From: Lacticaseibacillus zeae DSM 20178 = KCTC 3804
Lineage (GTDB): Bacteria > Bacillota > Bacilli > Lactobacillales > Lactobacillaceae
Length of the DNA stretch: 64,000 nucleotides
Assembly: GCF_000260435.1 (NCBI RefSeq)
Contig: NZ_BACQ01000047.1
Location: 1-64,000, forward strand
Direction: 5' to 3'
Below, one piece after another: positions 26,793-35,612 of this stretch. A program made the translations under genes and the position numbers. The notes below the pieces were generated by a model. The model ran no database searches and was not told where the DNA came from. It worked only from the letters and a program-made list of their open reading frames with translations. How positions within the stretch are numbered: the first letter of the stretch is position 1; each line of letters opens with the position of its first letter.

Positions 26793-29070
26793 ATGTTAGA
26801 CAAAACAAATTTTCATGGTCTCAGTCAGACTGAAGCCGAGAAACGACTGGCACGTGACGGACCCAATGAAGTTGCCGAAAAACCCTTCAACTTTATGAAG
26901 GCGATTCTGTCGCGACTATGGGAACCAAGCGCTTGGATCCTTGAAGGTGCATTAATTGTTGAACTCTTGCTTAGCAAAGGTATTCAAGCTAGTTTTATCG
27001 TTTTGATGCTGCTATTCGCAGCGACTAATGGTGCAATCCAATCTCGCCGCGCCAATGTTGTGCTCCGCGGCCTCGCTCATGATCTCACCCCCACCGCTAT
27101 CGTCAACCGTGACGGTAAGTGGACCCGCTTAGCAGCTCAAGCTTTGGTGGTCGATGACATCATCAATCTTCGTCAAGGCAACATCATTCCTGCTGACGTA
27201 CGTTTACTGAAAGACACCCTCAAAGTCGACGAAAGTACAATCACTGGCGAATCCAAGGCCGTCACTCACATACCAGGTGACACCGCCTATGCAGGCACTG
27301 AGGTTCTTGCTGGCAATGCTTTGGCCGTTGTAACGTCTGTTGGTGCTGCCAGTCGCACAGGTAAAACCATCAGTTTGGTCAATCAAAGTGGCGCACCTGG
27401 TCACTTGCAGAAGCTGTTGGGTAAAATCATTAACTATCTAGCAGTCCTGGACGCAATATTAGCGGTAATCTTGATCATAGTCGCCGTCATACGCCACGAG
27501 AACTTGGTCGCCATGCTCCCCGTTCTTGGCGATGCTTTTTATCGGTACGATTCCGATTGCCATGCCATCGAGTTTCACTGTTGCCAATTCAGTTGAGGCC
27601 AAGGTATTAAGCAAAAAACAAATTCTGGTGGCCGATCTTAACGGTATTCAAGAGGCAGCCAATATGAACCTCCTATTGGTTGATAAAACCGGCACGATCA
27701 CCAATAACAAGCCGGTAGTTGTGGCATTTTACAACTGGTCAACATTAACGGATAAAAACTTAATCCAACTCTCCGCAAGTGCGCTTGATTCTCGCAACCC
27801 CAGTGTGATCGATTCAGCAATTTTAAATTACGCCTTGAAACAACGTATTGATGCCTTGCCACAGAACAAGTTCTCTCCGTTTACGTCTGCAATCGGTTAT
27901 TCGCAAGCCACCGTAGTTAGCGACGACATGAACGTCACCGTACGGCTTGGGTCATTGAAGAAGCTAGCAACACTTGCTACCAATTGTCCAGACCTCTCTG
28001 TTGTGAACTACTCTGATGGACGCACGACTGCCCTTATGGTTAACTCGCAGCTAGCCGGTTTGTTCATCATACAAGACCAACCTCGAAAAGACTCCGCTGC
28101 CGCAATTCAAAAGATTCAATCTCGTGGCGTGAAAGTGCTCATGCTAACAGGTGACAACCAGAAAACTGCCGCAAAAGTGGCTCAAGCAGTTAGTCTCAAC
28201 GGTGAAGTCCGTTCGTACACCGACGTCACCATTGACACTAACATCGTGTCCCTCGCCGGGATCGCCGATGTCACACCCGAGGCAAAGCTTGCCATAGCCA
28301 AGCGTTTGCAACATGAAGGCTATATTGTGGGCATGACAGGCGATGGTGTCAACGATGCACCGGCCCTGAAACAGGCCGACGTCGGCATCGCTGTCAACAA
28401 CGCCGTCGATCTCGCTAAGCGTTCTGCCCGCATGGTACTTTTGAGAAATGGTTTGTCTCCAATCATTGAAATTCTCGACTCCGGCCACCGCGTCTATCAG
28501 CGTATGATGACGTGGACAATCACTAAACTGTCGCGCACCGCTGAGCTCACAATTCTCCTAACTCTCGGCTATCTGCTAATGCGCTTCATACCATTGACTT
28601 TGAACGCCATGATCCTAGTTGCCATTTTAAATGACTGCGTGACCTTAGTCCTCGGCACTGACAACACCGCCATCACATATCAGCCAGAAAGCTGGAGTCT
28701 TATCAAATTGGGTAAAGTTTCTGGCATTTTGGCAGTAAGCTGGTCAGCAGTCGGTTACGGTTGGCTGACATGGTTACATCATTTAGACATAGCCACTGGC
28801 CAAATCAGCACCGGCCTCTATGTTTATCTTATCTTCAGCGCTATGCTAACAATTTTGATGACCCGTACCAAAAAGCCATTCTGGGCTAGCACACCCAGTC
28901 GCGCAGTTACTGCCGCTATCACTATCAACTGTTTACTAACACTCCTCTTAGCGGTCAGGGGCTGGGGAATTGCTGCAATCAATCCCCTCTTAGTCGGTTT
29001 AGCAATTTGCATCGTTTTAATGACCGGCACTGTGCTAACAACGTTTAAATTTGTAACCCGTCCCAGGTAG
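26793..29070 (+). pseudogene. P-type cation ATPase (P3A H+-ATPase-like), one frameshift
   Basis: With one extra base removed near 27522, the product is a P-type ATPase of about 758 residues. It shows the P3A-like N-terminus WEPSAWILEGALIVELLL, the actuator motif TGES (ESTITGES), the membrane motif IPIAMPSSFT, the phosphorylation site DKTGTIT, and the hinge TGDGVNDAPALKQADVG, followed by about six C-terminal membrane segments. The first frame ends at 27596; the second takes over at 27523 (FLAMLFIG). AAAGGTG precedes ATG 26793. The break lies beside a C4 run, so error and real decay are both possible. Its transported ion (H+ or another cation) is not certain. Confidence 0.85.
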
Positions 29071-29090
29071 TAACTCAACTAAACTCATAA

Positions 29091-29137
29091 CGGTTTCTAA
29101 ACCGCTGGATATTACCACTTGTCGGATGGTTTTTTTA
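29091..29137 (+). terminator. Weak terminator after the ATPase gene
   Basis: A small hairpin CGGTTT/AAACCG at 29091-29104 is followed by a second GC-containing stretch and a T7 run ending near 29137. The stem is imperfect. Confidence 0.4.
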
Positions 29138-29224
29138 CTTGCTCTGACCCGACGAAATTAATGATTAACCTTAATCTGGCCATGTATAATTATCCATGAA
29201 CATAAAGATCATCGGAGGAATATC

Positions 29225-29866
29225 ATGAAAAAGTTAACAATTGGCCTCACAGCACTGCTTTTCGCATTGGGCTTGTCAGGCTGCGGTAATCAGCAAAAGA
29301 CAAGCACACCAAGCAAGTCACAGGTCTCCAGCAGCAAGGCTTCTACTTCATCGGCATCGAAGCAGCCATCTACATCAAGCCAAGAAGCCGCAAAGTCCAG
29401 TCAGAGTGTCAGTTCAAGCAGCCAACAATCTGTGTGGTCAAGCGCCAAGGGTCAGCAACTTGCCGCATTCATGAGCGAGTGGGAAAAGACGATGGGCCAG
29501 CAATACGAAAGTTACTGGCAAGGCAACAGTGCTGATATGTACGGGCTGAAAATTCCTGACGAATTATCCCAACCAGATGGCACAAACGGCAAGATGGCAC
29601 TGGCAGTCGGTGACAGAGCCGTTACCTGGGCACTCAGCGCAAACGGCCAAAGTAATGCCGAATATACCATTGTCGCCATCTATTCAAACGCAGCGCACGC
29701 ACGTTATGGCGGTAAGTACGTCTATCTATTTACGCTGCACAATGGCCAGCCTGAGGCACTTGTTACCGGGCAGAATCAGGGAAACGAGAATAACTGGATA
29801 TACTTTGGTGAAACGCGGAATGAGGCGTTGCGTGAGGGATTTGCTAAGATTGTTAAGGGCGATTAA
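29225..29866 (+). CDS. Lipoprotein with DUF4767-like domain
   Basis: The 213-residue protein has a signal peptide ending in the lipobox LSGC (Cys about residue 20), a long Ser/Gln/Lys-rich linker (to about residue 75), and a C-terminal domain resembling DUF4767, with the start QQLAAFMSEWEKTMGQ and the core GKYVYLFTLHNGQPEAL. Such lipoproteins are common and uncharacterised in lactobacilli; it is anchored on the outer face of the membrane. CGGAGG precedes ATG 29225. It appears monocistronic. Confidence 0.85.
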   Translation: MKKLTIGLTALLFALGLSGCGNQQKTSTPSKSQVSSSKASTSSASKQPSTSSQEAAKSSQSVSSSSQQSVWSSAKGQQLAAFMSEWEKTMGQQYESYWQGNSADMYGLKIPDELSQPDGTNGKMALAVGDRAVTWALSANGQSNAEYTIVAIYSNAAHARYGGKYVYLFTLHNGQPEALVTGQNQGNENNWIYFGETRNEALREGFAKIVKGD

Positions 29867-29983
29867 AGCTGCAGAAAGTCTATTTTTACCATTAATCCAT
29901 AGATAGTTCGGAGAGCTCTTTACCCACTTTCTTGTATTGGCACTGCTTCTTTAAATCAAATAAACCCTCATAAAAATGTTTCA

Positions 29984-30030
29984 AGGGAACACAAAAGGAG
30001 GATCTGTTGCGATCCTTCTTTTGTGTTCCT
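29984..30030. terminator. Bidirectional terminator
   Basis: Arms AGGGAACACAAAAGGAGGATC and GATCCTTCTTTTGTGTTCCT form a stem of about 20 bases with a six-base loop. It lies between the converging lipoprotein and antitoxin genes. Confidence 0.85.
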
Positions 30031-30118
30031 TCACTAGACTTTTTTGAATTTAAACAAAAGCGGCAGTGTCGAAAGTTCAGAGACCCGACGCTCACAAGCA
30101 TTGGGACATCTCTATACC

Positions 30119-30397
30119 TTAAGTGAATTCAACTTTGAGTTTCTTGCCAAGTGCAAAGGCAATTTTGCTCATAGTATCGAAGCTAGTATTCTGGCCGTGT
30201 TCAATCCGTGCAATTGTTGATTGCGGAACATGAGCGCGCTTTGCCAGTTCCCGTTGCGTCAATCCAGCGCGTTCACGCGCATTCATCAATGCCACTGCAC
30301 TCTCAAGTTTGGCAGATTCGGCATCGAATCCCGCCTTGAACTCAAGGTCTTTAAGTTGTTCAGCGAGATAATCGTCAAAAAGAATGTCCTTTGTCAT
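30119..30397 (-). CDS. HigA-like antitoxin, XRE family
   Basis: The 92-residue protein has an N-terminal dimer/neutralising region and a C-terminal helix-turn-helix (LTQRELAKRAHVPQSTIARIEHG, about 50-72). ATG 30397 has GGAGGT eight bases upstream. Its stop is followed by a terminator, and the toxin-like gene ends two bases upstream, so the order is toxin then antitoxin, as in higBA. It probably binds the toxin and represses the operon. Confidence 0.85.
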   Translation of the reverse strand: MTKDILFDDYLAEQLKDLEFKAGFDAESAKLESAVALMNARERAGLTQRELAKRAHVPQSTIARIEHGQNTSFDTMSKIAFALGKKLKVEFT

Positions 30398-30398
30398 G

Positions 30399-30686
30399 TT
30401 ACTTACCTCCCAAATTATCGTAGTATTCTGTCCTGAGTTCTTTGGCATGATTAAGCTCAGACACTGGCGTCTTCTGCGTCTTTTTTGTGAATCCATGCGT
30501 CATCACATAATGAGAACCTTCAGTGTGAAAGTACAAACCTCGCTGGATATTCGAGCCCGTTGTCCGAAGCTCTAAAATACCATCTGAGATTTTTTTGATC
30601 CACATTTGCCGCGCCGCCACTTGCAAGCCAAATTTCTGCGTCTTGGCAATTATGGCGAGTACTTTTTGCTTTTCCACCGGTTTCAA
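30399..30686 (-). CDS. HigB/Gp49-like toxin, 5' end unclear
   Basis: The 95 residues from TTG 30686 match the RelE/HigB-like Gp49 family: LKPVEKQKVLAIIAKTQKFG, IKKISDGILELRTTGSNIQRGLYF and HGFTKKTQKTPVSELNHAKEL. Toxins of this family cut ribosome-bound mRNA. The homologous sequence continues upstream in frame (RPSGHNEFQEFLDN) to about 30764 without any usable start codon; ATG 30757 is one base out of frame. Either an internal TTG is used, giving a shortened protein, or the start region carries a one-base deletion. No ribosome-binding site is seen before the TTG. Confidence 0.7.
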   Translation of the reverse strand: MKPVEKQKVLAIIAKTQKFGLQVAARQMWIKKISDGILELRTTGSNIQRGLYFHTEGSHYVMTHGFTKKTQKTPVSELNHAKELRTEYYDNLGGK

Positions 30687-30764
30687 ATTGTCTAAGAATT
30701 CTTGGAATTCATTATGGCCACTTGGACGCGTGTTAAACTTAAATTTATGATTTCCATTAGTTAC

Positions 30765-31487
30765 TTATACGCCTATCTAAGCCAAATATAGATATATGCT
30801 ATCAGCACTCAGCAATAACTCAAAGATTTTAATGACACACTTTAAAAAGGTGTCGAAATTCTCTTCTTTGCCTGCTAACAAGCATCCACGGTATTAGAAA
30901 AAATGATTATTAAGGGCATATAAGAATTTAACTCCAGTCTATAAAATTCTCTGCAAAGAGTGGTTAGCCCTTTGCCAAAAGCAGTTTGTCCTGTATGATG
31001 CACGTATGGGACTCCTCTTGCTCTGTTTTGCTTGATCATTAAACAGTTTAAGGGTTGAAGCTCCTATTGTTGTACCCTCAATTAGCCGAAATAAAACGCA
31101 TCGAAATAATGGCGATTACTTCCAGCAGCCGGTAGAGGCCTCGCTGGAAGTAGTCGCTCCTATTCGCGGGCATGTTGCCGATATAATACGCGTCGCGAAA
31201 AGCAATCATTTCCACTCAAATGAATCTTTAACGTCGCTAGGTCGCATAATCATCTAATTTCTTTGTTTCAGCACCTAATTTAGCAAAGTTTGATCTTCAG
31301 TGCTGTACTATCTAATTCCAAATAAGCGCGCGGCGAAAGTGCCGCCCGATCTCGACAGTAGTGAACAAACAGACAAAGTTCTTGTCTGCACCGTGATGCA
31401 AAAGACATTCCAGAACCAAGAGGGTATAATTAAAGCCTAAGAATCTTTGAGACCATTGGAAAGACAAACAAAGGAGCTGCAAAACTG
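30765..31487. other. Long AT-rich intergenic region
   Basis: About 720 bases with no supported gene. Short open stretches exist on both strands, but none has a ribosome-binding site or a familiar motif. A 15-base inverted repeat (31112-31157) and a likely -10 box (TATAAT, about 31424) before the next gene are the only structures I can name. It may be decayed mobile DNA. Confidence 0.55.
31112..31157. repeat. Inverted repeat in intergenic DNA
   Basis: Arms GCGATTACTTCCAGC (31112-31126) and GCTGGAAGTAGTCGC (31143-31157) pair at 14 of 15 positions around a 16-base loop. There is no T run, so it is not a typical terminator. Confidence 0.7.
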
Positions 31488-32258
31488 ATGTCAAAAATCT
31501 TTAAAGTTTTGCTCATCCTCGTCTCCATCATCTGGACGATCTGGAGTGTAGCAAATGCTTTTCTAAATTCAGGGGTAATGAACTTATTACCTTTAGCGAG
31601 CTTGATTCCAGTATTTGCCGCCCTTTACAGTGAGGTAGACTGGATTTATATTCAAGTTAATAAAGTGCGATCATATTTTTCAGCAAAGACAGTTTCCTTT
31701 ACTCCCAAGTTTCAATACGCTGTTGGAGATGAGATATCGGTAGTTCAAGTCAAAAAGAATTTAGACGAAACATTAATAAGCCTTGGGCAGAAAGTGAATA
31801 CCAAGAGACAACAAAAATATTCTGAAGGACTAATTCATTATGATATCGTCACAGAGTCAGGATTATCATACGATCTTGATCTGACAGTCTTAGATCAGGA
31901 GGAATTAACACTTCTCATCTTGAAGGTGCATTACCAAGTTTCTTACAGGGATGTTAACAAAACATGGAAAGAATTCTGCGGATTACAAGAAGCTTTATTC
32001 GATAACTTCGCTCGCTCTTCAGAATCAAAGCCTAGATATGACGTGACAATTCAGACAAATATCAAAAACTTCAATCCCTTCTATCGCCTAACAATTAGGC
32101 GACTTGGAAAAGCTGAAGTTAAAAATTTTTTGCTAAGGTTTACAGATAATCAACTTACAGTAACTACTTCACAGCATAAAATATATGCAAGCTCTGATAT
32201 GCGATCGGACATCGACAAAGTGGTTAAAGATTATGTGCCGCTCTCGAAAATTCTTTAA
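31488..32258 (+). CDS. Unrecognised membrane-anchored protein
   Basis: The 256-residue product has two N-terminal hydrophobic segments (about 5-24 and 30-48) and a soluble, mixed alpha/beta C-terminal part of about 200 residues. I do not recognise the family. AAAGGAG lies ten bases before ATG 31488 and TATAAT about 60 bases upstream. It is AT-rich like the methylase genes and converges with them, its stop only three bases from the next gene's stop. Membership in the same island module is inferred from that. Confidence 0.7.
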   Translation: MSKIFKVLLILVSIIWTIWSVANAFLNSGVMNLLPLASLIPVFAALYSEVDWIYIQVNKVRSYFSAKTVSFTPKFQYAVGDEISVVQVKKNLDETLISLGQKVNTKRQQKYSEGLIHYDIVTESGLSYDLDLTVLDQEELTLLILKVHYQVSYRDVNKTWKEFCGLQEALFDNFARSSESKPRYDVTIQTNIKNFNPFYRLTIRRLGKAEVKNFLLRFTDNQLTVTTSQHKIYASSDMRSDIDKVVKDYVPLSKIL

Positions 32259-32261
32259 ACT

Positions 32262-32957
32262 CTATAGCGTGAGCACGCCAATCTCTTGAAGTACTTCAAG
32301 AGAAAACTCCAACATTGGGTATTCTCTGCCATCCATGTCAACTAACGAAGTAAATGACATCAATGTGCCAGCCTGTGAAATCATGACAGTTCTACCACGT
32401 CCCTCTATATCTAATGTCCCTATTATTTGGATTGCTGTATCATTCTGCAAAGCTTCCACAGCCTCTTCATTGATGTCAACCTCATCTCCTGAAAAGTTTT
32501 TACGAGTGACGCCTTCGTCAACCGTTGAAAATCTAATCCCCCTTGTTTGTGGCATTCTGCTGGAGATGTTCTTCATATCAAGGTGTATTGTTTGGTAATC
32601 TAACTCAACATCATCTTTCAAAGCCAATTGTTTAAGAAACTTTTTTGTAACTGGTGTCGTTGCGTCCGAAAATAGTATTTGCTGTTTGCTGGAGTAGAAA
32701 ATATTAAAATCAACCGATTTTTTGTATTGATTATACTCAACATAGCCTTCAATATTCGTGTCGTAGACTGTAATATCGTCAATGATATCCTTAGTATACT
32801 GACATTTGTACTTTTCAAAAACTACGCGTCCCACCGTGAGAGTGTGCGAATCTCGCTGAATCGAACCAAGCGGGACATTTGCTTTCGTTATCTTCACTAG
32901 TCCCTTTGGAATAACAAATTGAGTTACACGGCGAAACGAAATAGAAGTAGCTGGCAT
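32262..32957 (-). CDS. Unrecognised protein downstream of the type I methylase
   Basis: The 231-residue soluble protein seems rich in beta strands and shows no signal peptide, membrane segment or familiar motif. ATG 32957 has GGAGG eight bases upstream; the in-frame TTG further up overlaps that site. It lies 67 bases after hsdM in the same direction and is likely cotranscribed with it, so it may be an accessory or effector part of the modification system. I cannot assign a function. Confidence 0.72.
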   Translation of the reverse strand: MPATSISFRRVTQFVIPKGLVKITKANVPLGSIQRDSHTLTVGRVVFEKYKCQYTKDIIDDITVYDTNIEGYVEYNQYKKSVDFNIFYSSKQQILFSDATTPVTKKFLKQLALKDDVELDYQTIHLDMKNISSRMPQTRGIRFSTVDEGVTRKNFSGDEVDINEEAVEALQNDTAIQIIGTLDIEGRGRTVMISQAGTLMSFTSLVDMDGREYPMLEFSLEVLQEIGVLTL

Positions 32958-33024
32958 TTTCTTTTCCTCCAATTTTCTTCAATTTTTTTGCCTGATTTAG
33001 CAATGAATACAAGACCATATATAT

Positions 33025-34401
33025 TCATTCAGCACGATATTTTGCCATTATTCTCTGGGCACGGGCATCCAACTTTTTAGATTCATGTTTGAGGTCAGCG
33101 AGCCTTTCTTCTAACTTTGAAACGGGAATTATTTCAGGAGGGATGTATTTGTTCACATAACGCGGAATGTTTAGGTTAAAATCATTCTTTAAAATCTCGT
33201 CTTGAGTAGCTGCATGAGCATATCGCTCCACATCACGAAAATTTTCATACGTCTTAACTATCGTGTCAATCGAGGATTCAGGAATAACGTTATTGCGTCT
33301 TGCCTTCTCAACCTCATCGCTTGCATCAATAAATAGCACATCTTTGCGCATCCGATTCTTACGTAGCACAAGTAACATAGTTGGAACAGAAGTTTTGTAC
33401 TGCAAACTAGCAGAGAGCCCAACTACTGCGTCAATGTAGTTCTGCTCGAGTAAATATTGCCGGATTTTTGCCTCCGCTCCCCCCCGAAACAGTATGCCAT
33501 GCGGTAACTGAATCACCATTATTCCGTCTTCGCTCAGATGAGAAAATCCTTGTAAGACAAAAGCAAAATCTGCCTTAGACTTTGGAGGAAGTACCCCAAT
33601 TTTTGAATACGGAACACTTTCTAAAAGACCATCACTTGGACTCCACTCGACGGAGTATGGTGGGTCAGTAATAACAATATCAGCCTTCGGACCGCCAGAA
33701 TATCCAACCTGATTAAGCACGTCACCATTAGCCAGAATATGTCTTGTTGCGTGATTATCAGTTAGGTCAAGCATCATGCTACAACGCACATACGCCTGCG
33801 TATTCAGCTCTTGACCTACTAATTTTACCTTTGTCGACTTGTCCAATACCTGCCGCATGGCAATCAGCGAGCCACCAATGCCGGCAGTAGGATCATACAC
33901 AGTAACGTGTGGACTGACACTAAATTGTGTCCCAGCAATTCGTGCCATCAATATATTGACACTATCCGGTGTTGCATGACTCCCATTCATCCGCGGATCA
34001 AACTCAATATTTATTTGCTGCAGAATTTTCATTAGAGAAACACGGTCGCACTGTTCACGAATCAGGCGAATTCCATCTTCACGGATTCCGTTAAAAACTT
34101 GAAGTCGGTTCTCATCATTTGTACGTGGAAGTAACGCATGACGCACGCGTTCATCAAAATCGTTCACCACAGCCAGCTGGATTTTGTCTGTTTTAGCTAA
34201 ATCATGTAATCTTTTGATCAGTGAAGCCAAATCAACTGTGTCCACTTCCAGTAATACTGCATATTCCTTTTTGATTGTATAAAGGTAAATCATGTCCAGC
34301 CAAATTGTTATAATTGATTCCAATTCGAATTGACCACGATATTTATTGCCTGTATCCCAAATTCTCTGTTCAATCACATTAGCGTTTTTTGAGTCAGACA
34401 T
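33025..34401 (-). CDS. Type I restriction-modification DNA methylase (HsdM-like)
   Basis: The 458-residue N6-adenine methyltransferase has motif I DPTAGIGGSLIA (about residue 170) for S-adenosylmethionine and the catalytic motif IV DPPYSVEW (about 249). The helical N-terminal domain is shorter than in classical HsdM. It starts three bases after the stop of the specificity-subunit gene, so the two are coupled. I find no HsdR (restriction) gene nearby; the system is either methylation-only or uses an unrecognised effector. Composition is visibly more AT-rich than the neighbours. Confidence 0.87.
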   Translation of the reverse strand: MSDSKNANVIEQRIWDTGNKYRGQFELESIITIWLDMIYLYTIKKEYAVLLEVDTVDLASLIKRLHDLAKTDKIQLAVVNDFDERVRHALLPRTNDENRLQVFNGIREDGIRLIREQCDRVSLMKILQQINIEFDPRMNGSHATPDSVNILMARIAGTQFSVSPHVTVYDPTAGIGGSLIAMRQVLDKSTKVKLVGQELNTQAYVRCSMMLDLTDNHATRHILANGDVLNQVGYSGGPKADIVITDPPYSVEWSPSDGLLESVPYSKIGVLPPKSKADFAFVLQGFSHLSEDGIMVIQLPHGILFRGGAEAKIRQYLLEQNYIDAVVGLSASLQYKTSVPTMLLVLRKNRMRKDVLFIDASDEVEKARRNNVIPESSIDTIVKTYENFRDVERYAHAATQDEILKNDFNLNIPRYVNKYIPPEIIPVSKLEERLADLKHESKKLDARAQRIMAKYRAE

Positions 34402-34404
34402 CGA

Positions 34405-34959
34405 TTAACCTTCTTCCATCATTGTTTGTCGAATAAACTGTAGTGCTCGTTCTTCAGTCAAGCGGGCCCGTTCTTTAAGAACATGTGCCTGCTGATGACT
34501 GATTGCACTCAACTCTCCAATGTCTCGTTGAAGATTTAAATCTGGAACTGAGATGGTTAGTTCTCGTAAATCTTTTAAAACTACGCGCCGCCCAAGCTGT
34601 CCAGTAGCTTGTAACTGTCTTTGTGATTCAAGGCTATGATTAAACCACCAAACGAAATAGTTACGATCTAGTCTCTCATCAAGTGTTACTGAAGCAAAGT
34701 TCGAGGTTAATATTTGTTCATCAACCTGTGGAATTGCTTTAACTACGTATGCCTCACGCTGTAGCATTGATATGCCGACTTGTTTAGGTGTAATCAGTGG
34801 TAATTCTGAACTACCATGAACATACTTTGATGATTCAGCTAGCGGATTATATATCATCCGCCGACTTGGGATTTCATTAACTGTATCGGTAATTCGTGGC
34901 AATAAGATCCCACTGCTAAAATCAGCTATAGAGCCTAATTCAAACTTGTCAAATTCCAT
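34405..34959 (-). CDS. Half-length type I specificity subunit (HsdS-like)
   Basis: The 184-residue protein has one target-recognition domain (DKFELGSIADFSSG to QLGRRVVLKDLRELTISVP) followed by a helical spacer (LQRDIGELSAISHQQAHVLKER). Full HsdS proteins carry two such units and about 400 residues; half subunits can dimerise and recognise palindromic sites. ATG 34959 has GGAGAGATGAG immediately upstream. It is the first gene of the module with the methylase and the unknown gene. Confidence 0.82.
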   Translation of the reverse strand: MEFDKFELGSIADFSSGILLPRITDTVNEIPSRRMIYNPLAESSKYVHGSSELPLITPKQVGISMLQREAYVVKAIPQVDEQILTSNFASVTLDERLDRNYFVWWFNHSLESQRQLQATGQLGRRVVLKDLRELTISVPDLNLQRDIGELSAISHQQAHVLKERARLTEERALQFIRQTMMEEG

Positions 34960-35057
34960 CTCATCTCTCCGTTCGTCACGTGAATTACATTTGATTGATG
35001 AATTCATCATAACAACTATTCATTAAAGCGTCAACTGTTATTCGTTAGAATTACAAA

Positions 35058-35106
35058 AAATCCCCGTCAAAAATCAGACTTCAAGTCCAATTCTTGGCGG
35101 GGATTT
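35058..35106. terminator. Inverted repeat, probable terminator
   Basis: Arms AAATCCCCGTCAA (35058-35070) and TTGGCGGGGATTT (35094-35106) flank a 23-base loop, with A/T runs outside. It lies between the methylase module and the integrase remnant. Confidence 0.65.
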
Positions 35107-35189
35107 CGACAGCAAACTTAGCACATTTTCTGCCAATGATATCCTTTGTATCTCTCGAAAATACCGCTAAATTAACATTCCAATTTTAA

Positions 35190-35450
35190 TTAACCCGTAT
35201 CTTTTACTCACACATCAATAGGCTAACTTCTCGGGTTAACAAATGGTCAGGGATTTCAATTCATCCTCACCTACTTCGTCACTATGTAGCAACACAGGCT
35301 ACCGCTCACAAAGCCTCCGGAATTGACATCATGCACTATCTGGGACACAAAAACTTGCAAATGACTGCTGACTACACTCGAAATACTAAAGAAGCAAGTT
35401 TAAATGTGTTTGAAGCTGCCGAGGGGAACCCCAAACAGAAAAATGGTTAG
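35190..35450 (+). pseudogene. Tyrosine recombinase (integrase), C-terminal remnant
   Basis: An open frame of 86 codons with no start encodes the end of a phage/ICE-type integrase: HPHLLRHYVATQ (the HxxR box), MHYLGHKNLQMTADYTR (LGHxxxxxT and catalytic Tyr). The upstream domains are missing and a stop codon (35187-35189) precedes it. It ends about 160 bases from the 3' end of guaA, a known integration hotspot, so it marks a former mobile element. Confidence 0.85.
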
Positions 35451-35453
35451 CCC

Positions 35454-35511
35454 GGGGGTACAAAAATTCGAAAAGCAATTTTGTACCCCCGATGTACCCC
35501 CCGCCGTTATG
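35454..35511. repeat. Inverted and direct repeats after the integrase remnant
   Basis: GGGGGTACAAAA (35454-35465) and TTTTGTACCCCC (35489-35500) are inverted repeats, and a second GTACCCCCC follows at about 35504. Such repeats beside an integrase 3' end may be recombinase arm sites, or may act as a terminator. Confidence 0.6.
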
Positions 35512-35544
35512 AATTTGAATAAATCTGAATGAATTTGAACAAAT

Positions 35545-35588
35545 AAAAAAGCTGAAGCACCAACGATTTTCATCATTGAGCTTCAGCC
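35545..35588 (-). terminator. Terminator of guaA
   Basis: On the minus strand GGCTGAAGCTC / GTGCTTCAGC form a stem followed by TTTTTTATTTG, 25 bases after the guaA stop. Confidence 0.85.
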
Positions 35589-35612
35589 AAATTCATTTAA
35601 ATTTCGTACCGG

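Noticed and set aside
25990-27530. Programmed frameshifting for the enolase and ATPase genes
   Set aside because: Neither site has a classic heptameric slippery sequence with a downstream pseudoknot, and neither family is known to use frameshifting; mutation or sequencing error is simpler.
30765-31120. Decayed transposase on the minus strand
   Set aside because: A start-less frame of about 50 codons exists, but nothing in it matches a transposase motif I know; terminal repeats were not found.
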